From contig JACYUQ010000003.1 of assembly GCA_014841835.1 (NCBI GenBank), positions 62,001 through 126,000 on the forward strand: a DNA stretch of 64,000 nt. The letters are read 5' to 3'. Position 1 is the first letter of the stretch. Each line of letters starts with the position of its first letter. A model generated the notes under the pieces. It searched no databases, was not told the origin of the DNA, and worked only from the letters and a program-made list of their open reading frames with translations. Positions 22,612 through 30,951 of this stretch are shown piece after piece. This DNA comes from Oxalobacteraceae sp. CFBP 13730 (GTDB taxonomy: Bacteria; Pseudomonadota; Gammaproteobacteria; Burkholderiales; Burkholderiaceae_D). Position numbers and translations under genes: made by a program.

Positions 22612-22971
22612 TTATTCCCAATCAAGGGCACCTTTCTTCCAGATGTACCAGAAGCCCACGACGAATTCGGCGATGAACACCATCATCGTGATGAAACCGG
22701 TGAACCCCAGTTCGCGCATCGAGACGCCCCATGGGAAGAAGAATGCCGTTTCAAGATCAAACAAAATAAACAGGATCGCGACCAGGTAGTACCGGACGTC
22801 GAACTTCATGCGCGCGTCTTCGAAGGCTTCGAAGCCGCATTCATACGGGGACAGTTTGGCATCGTCGGGTTTGTGCGGCCCGAGCAGGCGACCAAGCACC
22901 TGCGGGGCGACACCGACACCGATGCCAACCAGGATAAAGAGAAGAACGGGGAGATAACTTTCGAGGTTCAC
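22612..22971 (-). CDS. nuoA: NADH-quinone oxidoreductase subunit A
   Basis: First gene of the nuo operon, a 119-residue subunit with three membrane helices. The conserved loop [20 protein letters not shown] (after helix 1) is intact, including its key cysteine. The start is a GTG at 22971 with an AGAAGG ribosome site 6 bases upstream. The in-frame extension to 23022 has no supporting ribosome site. The upstream leader is described separately. Confidence 0.96.
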   Translation of the reverse strand: MNLESYLPVLLFILVGIGVGVAPQVLGRLLGPHKPDDAKLSPYECGFEAFEDARMKFDVRYYLVAILFILFDLETAFFFPWGVSMRELGFTGFITMMVFIAEFVVGFWYIWKKGALDWE

Positions 22972-23004
22972 GATGAAGCCTTCTGAACGATCGGTTAATG
23001 GAAC

Positions 23005-23131
23005 GCTGCAGAGATGCAGCACCGAATCGTGCGAACCTGGCTTCGAGCCTGCCGCCAGGATCGTACGACAGATCCTCGTAAAAAAGCCAGCTCAGGCATG
23101 AGGTAAAGACTCGTGCGCCCTTGCTGGCTTT
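23005..23131 (-). promoter_or_regulatory. Leader between tRNA-Leu and nuoA with two hairpins; a terminator-like one at 23080-23131
   Basis: Reading towards nuoA, the arms AAAGCCAGC and GCTGGCTTT (23123-23131 and 23083-23091, long loop) are followed by a run of six T (23085-23080), which looks like a terminator of the tRNA transcript or an attenuator. Closer to nuoA a perfect GCTGCA-TCTC-TGCAGC hairpin lies at 23005-23020. I do not see a convincing sigma-70 promoter for nuoA in the rest of the gap, so nuo may depend partly on read-through. Confidence 0.45.
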
Positions 23132-23143
23132 CTTTCTAAATTT

Positions 23144-23228
23144 TGGTGCCGACGGCGAGACTCGAACTCGCACAGCTTGCGCCACTACCCCCTCAAGATA
23201 GCGTGTCTACCAATTTCACCACGTCGGC
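23144..23228 (-). tRNA. tRNA-Leu (anticodon GAG)
   Basis: The minus strand gives an 85-nt tRNA with acceptor arms GCCGACG and CGTCGGC, followed by A and encoded CCA (23146-23144). The anticodon arm is CTATC-TTGAGGG-GGTAG with anticodon GAG, close to E. coli tRNA-Leu(GAG). A variable arm (type II tRNA) follows and the T arm contains GTTCGAGTC. It would decode CUC and CUU. It sits between secG and nuoA, a conserved place in betaproteobacteria. Confidence 0.96.
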
Positions 23229-23239
23229 TGGAGAACAGT

Positions 23240-23269
23240 ATTTTAACCTGCTTTAGCACTATCTTTCAA
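23240..23269 (-). promoter_or_regulatory. Sigma-70 promoter of tRNA-Leu
   Basis: On the minus strand TTGAAA (23269-23264) and TAAAAT (23245-23240) are separated by 18 bp and end 11 bp before the first base of the tRNA. This is the best promoter match I noticed in the window. Confidence 0.65.
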
Positions 23270-23455
23270 TGCTCAAATTGCGCAATCACAAAGATATTTG
23301 CCATTTATTTGAATCATATCGCCGAACAATCTATTGGACGCTCTTTTACTGACATGAGCATGACAAAGTTCGTTGCGACGCGATCGTCAATATTGCGAGG
23401 CTGCACATGCAGGCTGCCTAACCCTGTCACGCGCCGCAGTATTCTACGCCTAAAA

Positions 23456-23490
23456 ACAACAATGCGCCCGATAAAAGGCGCATTGTTTTT
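23456..23490. terminator. Bidirectional intrinsic terminator after secG
   Basis: Perfect 11-bp arms AACAATGCGCC (23458-23468) and GGCGCATTGTT (23477-23487) with an 8-base loop, flanked by A-rich and T-rich runs on the two sides. It would end the tpiA-secG transcript before the tRNA promoter. The rest of the 348-bp gap 23229-23576 holds only the tRNA promoter and no supportable gene. Confidence 0.8.
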
Positions 23491-23576
23491 GAACCACAAC
23501 GGCGCGCATGGCGCCGGGTCAGCGTGACCTGGTTTCGCGCTTGCTGCAGCGCTTGCCCGGTCGACTATCTGATCGC

Positions 23577-23987
23577 TTATTTGGTCGCTGGCGCAGGCAC
23601 GGCCGGCGCTGGTGCCGGGGCTGCCGGCACCGCACTGCCGGCTGGCAGCGTCGGCACATCGGCCGGGGCCGTCTGCACAGGGGTCGTGACCGGAATGCCG
23701 GCTGCAGGCGCCTGGGCGCGGCCCATCACACCGGCGTTGTCGCTGCCCGTGCGGGTGTTGCCGATGTAGGCCAGGGTCAGCGTGGTGCCGAAGAACACGG
23801 CGGCGGCCACCGCCGTTGCCTTGGACAGGAAATTCGACGATCCGGATGCGCCGAACAGGCTGCCGGAGGCGCCGGAACCGAAGGCCGCACCCATATCAGC
23901 GCCCTTGCCGTGCTGCATCAGGACCAGGCCAATAATGGACAGGGCCGAGATAACCTGCACGACGATAATAAGATTAGACCAGATCAT
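23577..23987 (-). CDS. secG: Preprotein translocase subunit SecG
   Basis: SecG is the small SecYEG channel subunit assisting SecA-driven export. The 136-residue protein has two membrane helices (about residues 4-24 and 53-73) flanking the conserved loop VLMQHGKGADMGAAFGSG. The C-terminal 50 residues are Pro/Ala-rich and probably unstructured, a common feature in betaproteobacteria. It follows tpiA by 86 bp. Confidence 0.95.
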   Translation of the reverse strand: MIWSNLIIVVQVISALSIIGLVLMQHGKGADMGAAFGSGASGSLFGASGSSNFLSKATAVAAAVFFGTTLTLAYIGNTRTGSDNAGVMGRAQAPAAGIPVTTPVQTAPADVPTLPAGSAVPAAPAPAPAVPAPATK

Positions 23988-24073
23988 TGCAATTCCATTC
24001 CAAGGTTTAACAGCGTTTCAAATTTTTTGTAATTCCAAAATCTTCGCAAAACTAAATGCGCGAGATTAAGTCT

Positions 24074-24823
24074 TTAAGCAGCACGCAGAATGGCGAGGAA
24101 ATCATCGGCTTTCAGTGCCGCCCCGCCGATCAGGCCGCCATCGATATCCGGTTGCGCCAGCAGCTCGCGTGCATTCTCCGGCTTCATGCTGCCGCCGTAA
24201 AGGATTTGTACGGTTTCTGCGGCATCAACGTTGCACTTGCGCACTAACGCCCGCATATCGGCGTGGACTTGCTGCGCCATCTCGGGCGTGGCCGTCTTGC
24301 CGGTACCGATTGCCCATACCGGCTCGTAGGCCAGCACCAGGCGCGACACATCCTCGAAACCCACCAGTTCCAGCACGGCGTGCAGCTGGCCACCGACAAC
24401 GTCGTTGGTCTCGCCCGCTTCGCGCTGCTCGAGTGTTTCACCGATGCACACGATCGGGGTCAGGCCGGCGTCCAGCGCCGCTTTCGCCTTGCGCGCGACC
24501 AATTCGTTCGACTCGCCGTGGTAGCCGCGGCGCTCGGAGTGGCCGACGATCACGTATCGGCAGCCAAAATCGTGCAGCATCGAAACGCATACTTCGCCGG
24601 TAAAGGCGCCGCATGGCTCGGTCGCGACATCCTGCGCGCCCCAGGCCACGCTGCTACCGGCCAACAACTGCTCGCACTGGAACAGGTACGGCGCGGGGAC
24701 GCACACCGCGCACGCTGCCTGAATGTCAGGGCTCAGACCCGCGAGAATGCCTTGCAGCAGCTCGGCATTGACTGCCCGGCTGCCATTCATCTTCCAGTTA
24801 CCTACTACGAGTGTGGGACGCAT
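24074..24823 (-). CDS. tpiA: Triose-phosphate isomerase
   Basis: Interconverts dihydroxyacetone phosphate and glyceraldehyde 3-phosphate in glycolysis and gluconeogenesis. The 249-residue TIM barrel has the substrate lysine in NWKMN (K11), the catalytic histidine in VGHSERR and the catalytic glutamate in [11 protein letters not shown], plus the phosphate loop [11 protein letters not shown] 24823 gives the usual N-terminus; a longer frame to 24877 has no motif support. Confidence 0.97.
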   Translation of the reverse strand: MRPTLVVGNWKMNGSRAVNAELLQGILAGLSPDIQAACAVCVPAPYLFQCEQLLAGSSVAWGAQDVATEPCGAFTGEVCVSMLHDFGCRYVIVGHSERRGYHGESNELVARKAKAALDAGLTPIVCIGETLEQREAGETNDVVGGQLHAVLELVGFEDVSRLVLAYEPVWAIGTGKTATPEMAQQVHADMRALVRKCNVDAAETVQILYGGSMKPENARELLAQPDIDGGLIGGAALKADDFLAILRAA

Positions 24824-24970
24824 ACTACCCCATGTCAAATAACCCGCTATTCTAGCGGTCGATATTGTGGCGGTCAAACAATGGCTGACAGCGTCAACCG
24901 ACCCGAAACCGCCTGTGGATGCGCCGCGCAGAGCCTGTCGGCCCCGCCGGCGCGCCTGTTGTTTTTGTGG

Positions 24971-25957
24971 TCAGTCGGCCAGTACCTGCAGCACGATCTT
25001 GCCCACGTGGGCGCTCGATTCCATCATCGTGTGCGCCGCCGCAGCTTCTGCCAGCGGGAACACGTGATGAATCACCGGCTTGATCTTCTTCTGGGCAAAC
25101 AGCGGCCAGACCTGCTCACGCAACTGGCGCGCAATGGCTGCCTTGAATTCGACCGAACGCGGACGCAGCGTCGAACCGGTGATGGTCAGGCGGCGGCGCA
25201 GCACGTGGTTCATGTCCAGGTTGGCCTGTGCGCCACCCAGCAGCGCGATGACGACCAGGCGGCCATCGTCGGCCAGGCACTCGATCTCGCGTGCCACGTA
25301 GTCGCCCGCGACCATATCCAGAATCACGTCGACACCACGGCCGTCCGTGAGTTCCTTGACCACGGCAACGAAGTCTTCATCGCGGTAATTGATCCCCCGC
25401 TCGGCGCCGAGTGCTTCGACGGCGCGGCATTTGTCGTCGCTGCCGGCCGTGATGAACACGCGGTGACCCAGCGCGCTGGCAATCTGGGTGGCGGTCACGC
25501 CGATACCCGAGCTGCCGCCCTGCACCAGCAGGCTTTCGCCTTCACTCAGTCGGGCGCGCTCGAAGACATTGCTCCAGACAGTGAAATAGGTTTCCGGCAA
25601 GGTCGCCGCTTCCAGCGGGGTCAGCCCTTCTGGCACGGGCAAGCATTGCTCGAGCGGCGCGGCGCAGTATTCGGCGTAACCGCCACCCTGCACCAGTGCG
25701 CAGACGAGGTCGCCCTTGGCAAAACCGCTGTCACCCAGGTCGCCGTCGACGATTTCGCCGGCCACTTCGAGGCCCGGCAGGTCGGAGGCGCCCGGTGGCA
25801 CCGGGTACTTGCCCAGGCGCTGGAACACGTCCGGGCGGTTGATACCGGCAGCATGGACCTTGATCAGGACCTCGCCGCTTTTCAGGACCGGCAATGGCCG
25901 TTCACACAGTTGCAAGACGTCGGGTTCCCCCGGCTTGGTAATCTCGATGGCGCGCAT
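24971..25957 (-). CDS. NAD(P)H-quinone oxidoreductase, zinc-free MDR/PIG3 family
   Basis: A 328-residue medium-chain reductase that reduces quinones with NADPH. The family start MRAIEITKPGEPDVLQL and the Rossmann motif VQGGSSGIGVTATQ are clear, and structural or catalytic zinc ligands are absent, as in quinone oxidoreductases. ATG 25957 is preceded by GGGAGC. An in-frame ATG at 25972 would add five residues. The long frame reaching to 26362 is a read-through into the MYG1 gene region and not real. Confidence 0.92.
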   Translation of the reverse strand: MRAIEITKPGEPDVLQLCERPLPVLKSGEVLIKVHAAGINRPDVFQRLGKYPVPPGASDLPGLEVAGEIVDGDLGDSGFAKGDLVCALVQGGGYAEYCAAPLEQCLPVPEGLTPLEAATLPETYFTVWSNVFERARLSEGESLLVQGGSSGIGVTATQIASALGHRVFITAGSDDKCRAVEALGAERGINYRDEDFVAVVKELTDGRGVDVILDMVAGDYVAREIECLADDGRLVVIALLGGAQANLDMNHVLRRRLTITGSTLRPRSVEFKAAIARQLREQVWPLFAQKKIKPVIHHVFPLAEAAAAHTMMESSAHVGKIVLQVLAD

Positions 25958-26049
25958 GGAAAGCTCCCGCATTAGCAAAACCGCAATTGTACGGGACTCG
26001 GCGGCGGCTTGCCGACGACCCCGGCGATCGTGCGCGCCGTGAATGATGC

Positions 26050-27018
26050 CTATGAATAGGTCGTGACCGTCACGCCCTGCTCGACCGCATCGAGCGCCTG
26101 GCGCGCCATGGTGCGGATACCGTCGTAGCTGCGCGCGGCAGCAATGAAGCGGCCCGTATGGCAGAACACGGCGTCCGGCACGCCCGTCACGGCCGCCAGG
26201 TCCGCTTCGCGCAGGCCGGCCCAGGTTTCGGGCAGATCGGCGCGCGCATCGAAACTTTCCGTGTCGACCGACACCGTGTGCAGGATGTAGCGGTTTTCGG
26301 TCAGGCTGTGGCTGATGACGAACAGGATCTTCGGCATTTCCTTGCGCACGATGCTGCTCCACGGCAGCGCGGCATTCTTCAGGAACAGCAGCTTGCCGCC
26401 CTCGAGCACCTCGGCCTGGCGCACCTGCGTGACGGCCAGCATGGCACCCACGCGGTAACGCACCGCATTGCCCATGATGTCAGTAAGAAATTCCACGGCG
26501 CGCATGAACTGGCCCATCCGGTACTCGTCGACCGCCTCCCCGTAGCCGAGGCGCTGCTCGTCGAGCCAGCCCGGATTGAAACCCGACACCACGGCCGACA
26601 AGCCATAGCTGCCCGGCGCGTTCTTGGCCACGCCGACGTCCGACAGATCCAGGTACTGGACGATATCGACGTCGATCGCATACGCGATCTGCTGGGCCGT
26701 ATCGTCGGATAACGTCTCGCCCGTGTGGCGCAGCGCCAGCGCCGCGACGCACTGCGCACCATGGTCGCGCCAGACGAGACCGGCGCTGGCATACGGCACG
26801 CCGGACGGCCGGGTGGCATTGAATTCCTTCTGGTGGTGGTCGAACCGGCCCGTGGCCGGGTCCCAGACCCCGCCGACGTCGATCGCGAAGTCGGCGGCAT
26901 CGATTTTGGCCTGCTCGCGCGTGCGGATGACGTCGGCGTCGGGGAACAGCACCTTCAGGACGGCGACTGCCCACGCATCATCTGCGTGGAATTTGCCGCC
27001 GTGAGTGGCAATCAACAT
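26050..27018 (-). CDS. MYG1 family protein (DHH-type metal-dependent protein)
   Basis: A 322-residue protein of the UPF0160/MYG1 family. The N-terminus has the family motif THGGKFHADDA (5-15) and a second motif FDHHQKEF (59-66), which correspond to the metal-binding sites of the DHH fold. Eukaryotic MYG1 is a mitochondrial and nuclear 3'-5' RNA exonuclease, so an exonuclease role is possible here but not shown. It is 92 bp from the quinone oxidoreductase and has no evident partner. Confidence 0.9.
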   Translation of the reverse strand: MLIATHGGKFHADDAWAVAVLKVLFPDADVIRTREQAKIDAADFAIDVGGVWDPATGRFDHHQKEFNATRPSGVPYASAGLVWRDHGAQCVAALALRHTGETLSDDTAQQIAYAIDVDIVQYLDLSDVGVAKNAPGSYGLSAVVSGFNPGWLDEQRLGYGEAVDEYRMGQFMRAVEFLTDIMGNAVRYRVGAMLAVTQVRQAEVLEGGKLLFLKNAALPWSSIVRKEMPKILFVISHSLTENRYILHTVSVDTESFDARADLPETWAGLREADLAAVTGVPDAVFCHTGRFIAAARSYDGIRTMARQALDAVEQGVTVTTYS

Positions 27019-27112
27019 ACAAGCTCCAAATTGCCGCTACGCCGCGATGGTTTCGGGCGCGCGAGTGAGTCAAAGCCGAAGCCTACCATGCGAGCACGCA
27101 TTTCAGACGATC

Positions 27113-27616
27113 TCAGCGCGCCCGGCCGGCTTCGCCGCGGTGCGTGACGGTCGCCGCACGGGCACCCAGTGCCTGTGTCAGCTTATTGTGGCGGTGCGCG
27201 AAGAACAGCTTGACCAGATAGCGCACGACGGGCGTGGCCAGGCGCGGCGTGAATGCCAGATGGTCGGTGACTTGCGCGCCCCGGCCATCGGGCGACGCCG
27301 TGATCACGCGCTCGTGGCGCCACGAGCGCATCGACAGCAGGTCGGATTCCTCGACGAAGCGGTGGCCCGGCTCCATCTCGGTAAAGCGCAGTTTGGACAT
27401 ATCGATCGGAAACAGACCGAACAGCAGGAACTGGCAGCGCCCCAGCACGGTGTTGAGTGCAGTATCCGGGCCGATATGCGTCATTGCCTTGGGAAAGACC
27501 ACCTTGAGCAGCGGGCGCATTTCGGTGCGCACGCCTTCGAGCGATGTCGACCAGGCCCAGGCCTCGCCGGTCGAGACCGGCACTATGGTCGTCATCGTCA
27601 GTGTAACCTTGGCCAT
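27113..27616 (-). CDS. SRPBCC-fold (START-like) protein, function unknown
   Basis: A 167-residue soluble protein whose beginning (VTLTMTTIVPVSTGEAWAWS) and later strands (RSWRHERVITASPDGRGAQV) resemble polyketide-cyclase/START-like SRPBCC ligand-binding domains. No catalytic motif stands out. It lies between MYG1 and the Sel1-repeat gene, with gaps of 94 and 128 bp, so it may be transcribed alone. Confidence 0.6.
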   Translation of the reverse strand: MAKVTLTMTTIVPVSTGEAWAWSTSLEGVRTEMRPLLKVVFPKAMTHIGPDTALNTVLGRCQFLLFGLFPIDMSKLRFTEMEPGHRFVEESDLLSMRSWRHERVITASPDGRGAQVTDHLAFTPRLATPVVRYLVKLFFAHRHNKLTQALGARAATVTHRGEAGRAR

Positions 27617-27744
27617 CCGGGACTCCTTGACAGTGTGTTCACACCATCATGGCGTGCCCGGCATCCCGGCTCGGTTCGCCAACCCGCATAACAGGACGAT
27701 TGGCTGACTGTTACCGGGATCGGGACCGGGATGGGGCTGACCTG

Positions 27745-28368
27745 CTAGGCGTCGCCGCCGGTCTTCGATGTCGCCGGCAGCGGCGTGCCCGGCTTCCATG
27801 TGCGCGACAGTGCCTGCGCTTCTTCGATCTGCTCCTGCGTCATGCGTTTGGCGATGGCAGCGCGCTGGTCGACGGCGTTGCGGTTGCCGCCGGCCGCGGC
27901 CAGGTTGTAGAGCATGTAGGCCAGCACGACATCCTGCGGCACCCCGGCCACGTGGTAGCGGTACATCAGCCCAAGGGCGTTCTGCGCCTCGGCATGGCCC
28001 TGTTCGGCAGCCTTGCGGAACCAGGTCACCGCGTGTTTCTGGTCTTGCGGCACCGAATTGCCCGTGTAAAACATCGCGCCGACTACGTACTGCGCATCGG
28101 CCTTGCCCTGCAGCGCCGCCTTCTGGTGCCAGGCGAACGCCTGCTTGTAATCGCGCGGCACGCCCCGCCCCATGTAATACATGAGCCCCAGCAGATGCTG
28201 CGCCTCGGCATTGCCGGCCTTGGCCAGCGGCGTGACTTCCTTCAGGGCAAGCGCGTAGTTGCGGGCGTTGTAGGCACTGGCGCCTTCGGGGAAACCGGCC
28301 TGGGCGCTGCCCTGCAGACCGAACTGCAGGCACAGCGCCAGGAGGATTGCAAAGAATGGTGTCGTCAT
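27745..28368 (-). CDS. Secreted Sel1-like repeat protein
   Basis: A 207-residue protein with a signal peptide (residues 4-24, ending SAQAG) and three to four Sel1-type helical repeats of about 36 residues, from about residue 50 to 165. The repeat motif AEAQxxLGxMYxxGxGVPxDxxxA is easily seen in the first copy. Such repeats mediate protein-protein contacts in the periplasm. ATG 28368 is chosen because it starts the signal peptide. It lies 74 bp downstream of the GIN-domain gene. Confidence 0.85.
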   Translation of the reverse strand: MTTPFFAILLALCLQFGLQGSAQAGFPEGASAYNARNYALALKEVTPLAKAGNAEAQHLLGLMYYMGRGVPRDYKQAFAWHQKAALQGKADAQYVVGAMFYTGNSVPQDQKHAVTWFRKAAEQGHAEAQNALGLMYRYHVAGVPQDVVLAYMLYNLAAAGGNRNAVDQRAAIAKRMTQEQIEEAQALSRTWKPGTPLPATSKTGGDA

Positions 28369-28442
28369 GGTTCGCACACAGAATCCAGGTCGTTGCCGAT
28401 GGCGCCGGGATGCCCCCGGCCGGCGTGGTGGTCGCGCGACTG

Positions 28443-29219
28443 TCATTTCCAGTTGACCTTGCCCAGCCCGTCGAGCGCCACCTTGCGGTTGACCGGCTTG
28501 CCCAGTACCGTCACCGATCCCATCCCCGACAGCGACACGTTAATGCTCTGGCGCACATTGACGGTGGCATTGCCCAGCCCCGACAGATCGAGCGCCACCG
28601 AGTCGACGCTGCAACCCTGCGCATCGAGTCCGCCCAGGCCGCCCAGTTCGGCCTTCAGGCGCTTGCTGCGGCCGGTCAGGGTCACGAAGCCGGCGCCGCC
28701 CAGGTTCAGGTCGATGCCCTCGCTGTCGATCCCGTGGATCTTGAGGTTGCCCACGCCGCCCAGGTTCGCGGTGATGAAGCGGTAATTCGATGATGATACC
28801 GACATTGACCCGGCGCCATCGAGATTGATGTCCAGTGACTGGCCGGCAAAGCCGCTGACCGTGGTGGCGCCGATACTTTCGGACGAGACCGCGCGCAGGT
28901 TCGGCAGCACGAGCTCGGCCTGGATGCCGGACGAGCGGCCGAAGTTGAAGCCGGCGCGGCGGCCTTCGGTTTCGATGTTGAGCGTGTCGCCGCGCTGCGT
29001 GGTGGTGGTGCGCGCCAGCAGGCGCGCGTCGCCCGTCAGCACCAGCGTGGCCGTCGCGCCCTGGCGGATCACCAGATCCCCGACCCCTTCGAGCGTCACG
29101 CGCACGACTTGCGCATCGACCGGCCGCGTTTCACTGGCCGTGTCCGGCGCGGCGCGCACGAGGCCCGCCGTGGCGCCCAACAAGGCGGCCACGGCGCCCA
29201 GCTTGAAAAGGTGATTCAT
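28443..29219 (-). CDS. GIN domain-containing (DUF2807) secreted protein
   Basis: A 258-residue exported protein with a signal peptide (ending near LVRAAP) and a long right-handed beta-helix-like region full of short repeats of the kind SVDSVALDLSGLGNATVNV, the hallmark of the GIN/DUF2807 auto-transporter-adhesin-like family. The function is not known; surface or periplasmic polymer binding has been suggested for the family. The gene is divergent from the M16 peptidase operon across a 306-bp gap. Confidence 0.88.
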   Translation of the reverse strand: MNHLFKLGAVAALLGATAGLVRAAPDTASETRPVDAQVVRVTLEGVGDLVIRQGATATLVLTGDARLLARTTTTQRGDTLNIETEGRRAGFNFGRSSGIQAELVLPNLRAVSSESIGATTVSGFAGQSLDINLDGAGSMSVSSSNYRFITANLGGVGNLKIHGIDSEGIDLNLGGAGFVTLTGRSKRLKAELGGLGGLDAQGCSVDSVALDLSGLGNATVNVRQSINVSLSGMGSVTVLGKPVNRKVALDGLGKVNWK

Positions 29220-29430
29220 CGAGGTTCTCCAGTCTGTTGCGGCCCGGACGGGCGCCGGGACTTGTCATGATGAAACTATAGCCGGAAACGCCGGCCCTCC
29301 CGTCATGCGTGCGATGAACTGCAAAAAACGGCGTCCGAACTGCGCAGCGGTGGCGGTTTGGAGCAGAACGACCGGGAGCCGATGCAGCACGCATGACCCT
29401 GCGTCGCACTTCGCTGGCACAACAAAAACA

Positions 29431-29460
29431 TTCTTTTTAAGCATGCCATTGCGCTAAGAT
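29431..29460 (+). promoter_or_regulatory. Possible sigma-70 promoter for the M16 peptidase pair
   Basis: TTCTTT (29431-29436) and TAAGAT (29455-29460) are 18 bp apart, 65 bp before the start at 29526. It is a moderate match only. The rest of the 306-bp gap 29220-29525 contains no supportable gene. Confidence 0.4.
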
Positions 29461-29525
29461 GTTTCGCCGGTGGCGTACCCCGCCCCGGTGACACCCATTT
29501 CATTGCGATCCATTTCGAGGTCCCC

Positions 29526-30941
29526 ATGCGCCTGCGCCACTACCCCGCCCTGCTGGCCGGGTTCACCCTGTCGATGTCGGCATTTGCCGCACCGGCCGAC
29601 GGGTGGACCTTGCCGGTCACCATGAAAAAACTCGACAACGGCCTGACCGTGATCGTGTCGGAAGACCGCACCTCGCCCACCGTCGGCGTCTCGGTCGTCT
29701 ACCACGTCGGCATGCGCCTCGAGCCGAAGAACCGCACGGGCTTTGCGCACTTGTTCGAACACCTGATGTTCCAGGGCACGCCGAACGCGACGAAAGGCAT
29801 CTTCGATACGACGATCACGGGCGGCGGCGGCTGGAACAACGGCTCGACCCGGCCCGACTTCACCAACTACATCGAGACCGTGCCAAGCTCGGCGCTCGAA
29901 CCGATCCTGTGGCTGGAAGCGGACCGCATGAAGACGCTCGACTTCAGCGCCACCACGCTGAAGAACCAGCAGGACGTCGTCAAGGAAGAAATCCGCGTCA
30001 ACGTGAAGAACCAGCCGTATGGCGGCTTCATGTGGATCGACATCAGCCAGCATGCATTCCAGAAATGGGAAAACAACCACGACGGCTACGGCAGCTTCGA
30101 AGACCTGGAAAACGCCAGCCTGGATGACGTGCGCGCGTTCCATCGCGATTACTACGGCCCGAACAACGCGGTGCTGGCCATCGCCGGCGACATCACGCCG
30201 CAGCAGGGCTTTGCGCTGGCCCAGAAATACTTCGGCGCCATTCCCGCGCGGCCGGTACCGAAGGGCACGGATTTCAGCGAGCCCCTGAACACGGCCGAAA
30301 AACGCCTACAGCAAAGCGATGCGCTGGCGCAGGTGCCGGCAATTGCCGCGGCCTGGAAGGTGCCCGAGCGCGGCAGTCGCGACCAGGCGCCGGTCGCCGT
30401 GCTGGCCGAACTGCTGGGCGGCGGTGATGCGTCGCTGTTCTACCAGGGCCTGGTCAAGGGTCGCGAAATCGCGCTGAATGTCGACATCCTGTTTGGCCTG
30501 ACCAGCCCGTGGGAATACAACGGCCCTACCCTGATGACCGTCCATGCGCTGTACAAGCCCGACAGCAGCGCGGACGCCATCCTCAAGGCGATGGACGAAG
30601 AAATCGCCAAGGTGGCCAAGGACGGCGTCGACGATGCCACCCTCAAGCGGATCAAGACGCGCATGCTGGCCGACTGGAACAACAAGCTGGAAAGCTTCGT
30701 CAACCGCGCCGACACGATGGCCAAGCTGCAGGTACTGTGGGGCGACGCCAATGTCGTCAACAAGATTCCGGGCTGGATCGACGGCGTGACCTCGAGCGAT
30801 ATCCAGCGCGTCGTCAAGACCTATCTCGTGCCGACCAACCGCACTGTCATCGACCGCAAACCGGCCGCCATGATCGAGGCTGCCAAGACCGCCGCCGCGC
30901 CTGCCCCCACCACCACTGCGCCTGCCGGCGTGAACAAATAA
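29526..30941 (+). CDS. M16-family zinc peptidase, active subunit
   Basis: A 471-residue exported pitrilysin-type metallopeptidase. The signal peptide covers residues 1-22. The inverted zinc motif HxxEH is at H75-E78-H79 (AHLFEHLMF), and a downstream glutamate-rich helix (about residues 150-160, KEEIRVN) should supply the third ligand. These M16B peptidases act as heterodimers with an inactive partner, encoded immediately downstream (10-bp gap). The likely place is the periplasm and the likely role peptide or protein turnover. Confidence 0.92.
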   Translation: MRLRHYPALLAGFTLSMSAFAAPADGWTLPVTMKKLDNGLTVIVSEDRTSPTVGVSVVYHVGMRLEPKNRTGFAHLFEHLMFQGTPNATKGIFDTTITGGGGWNNGSTRPDFTNYIETVPSSALEPILWLEADRMKTLDFSATTLKNQQDVVKEEIRVNVKNQPYGGFMWIDISQHAFQKWENNHDGYGSFEDLENASLDDVRAFHRDYYGPNNAVLAIAGDITPQQGFALAQKYFGAIPARPVPKGTDFSEPLNTAEKRLQQSDALAQVPAIAAAWKVPERGSRDQAPVAVLAELLGGGDASLFYQGLVKGREIALNVDILFGLTSPWEYNGPTLMTVHALYKPDSSADAILKAMDEEIAKVAKDGVDDATLKRIKTRMLADWNNKLESFVNRADTMAKLQVLWGDANVVNKIPGWIDGVTSSDIQRVVKTYLVPTNRTVIDRKPAAMIEAAKTAAAPAPTTTAPAGVNK

Positions 30942-30951
30942 GGAGCGCATC

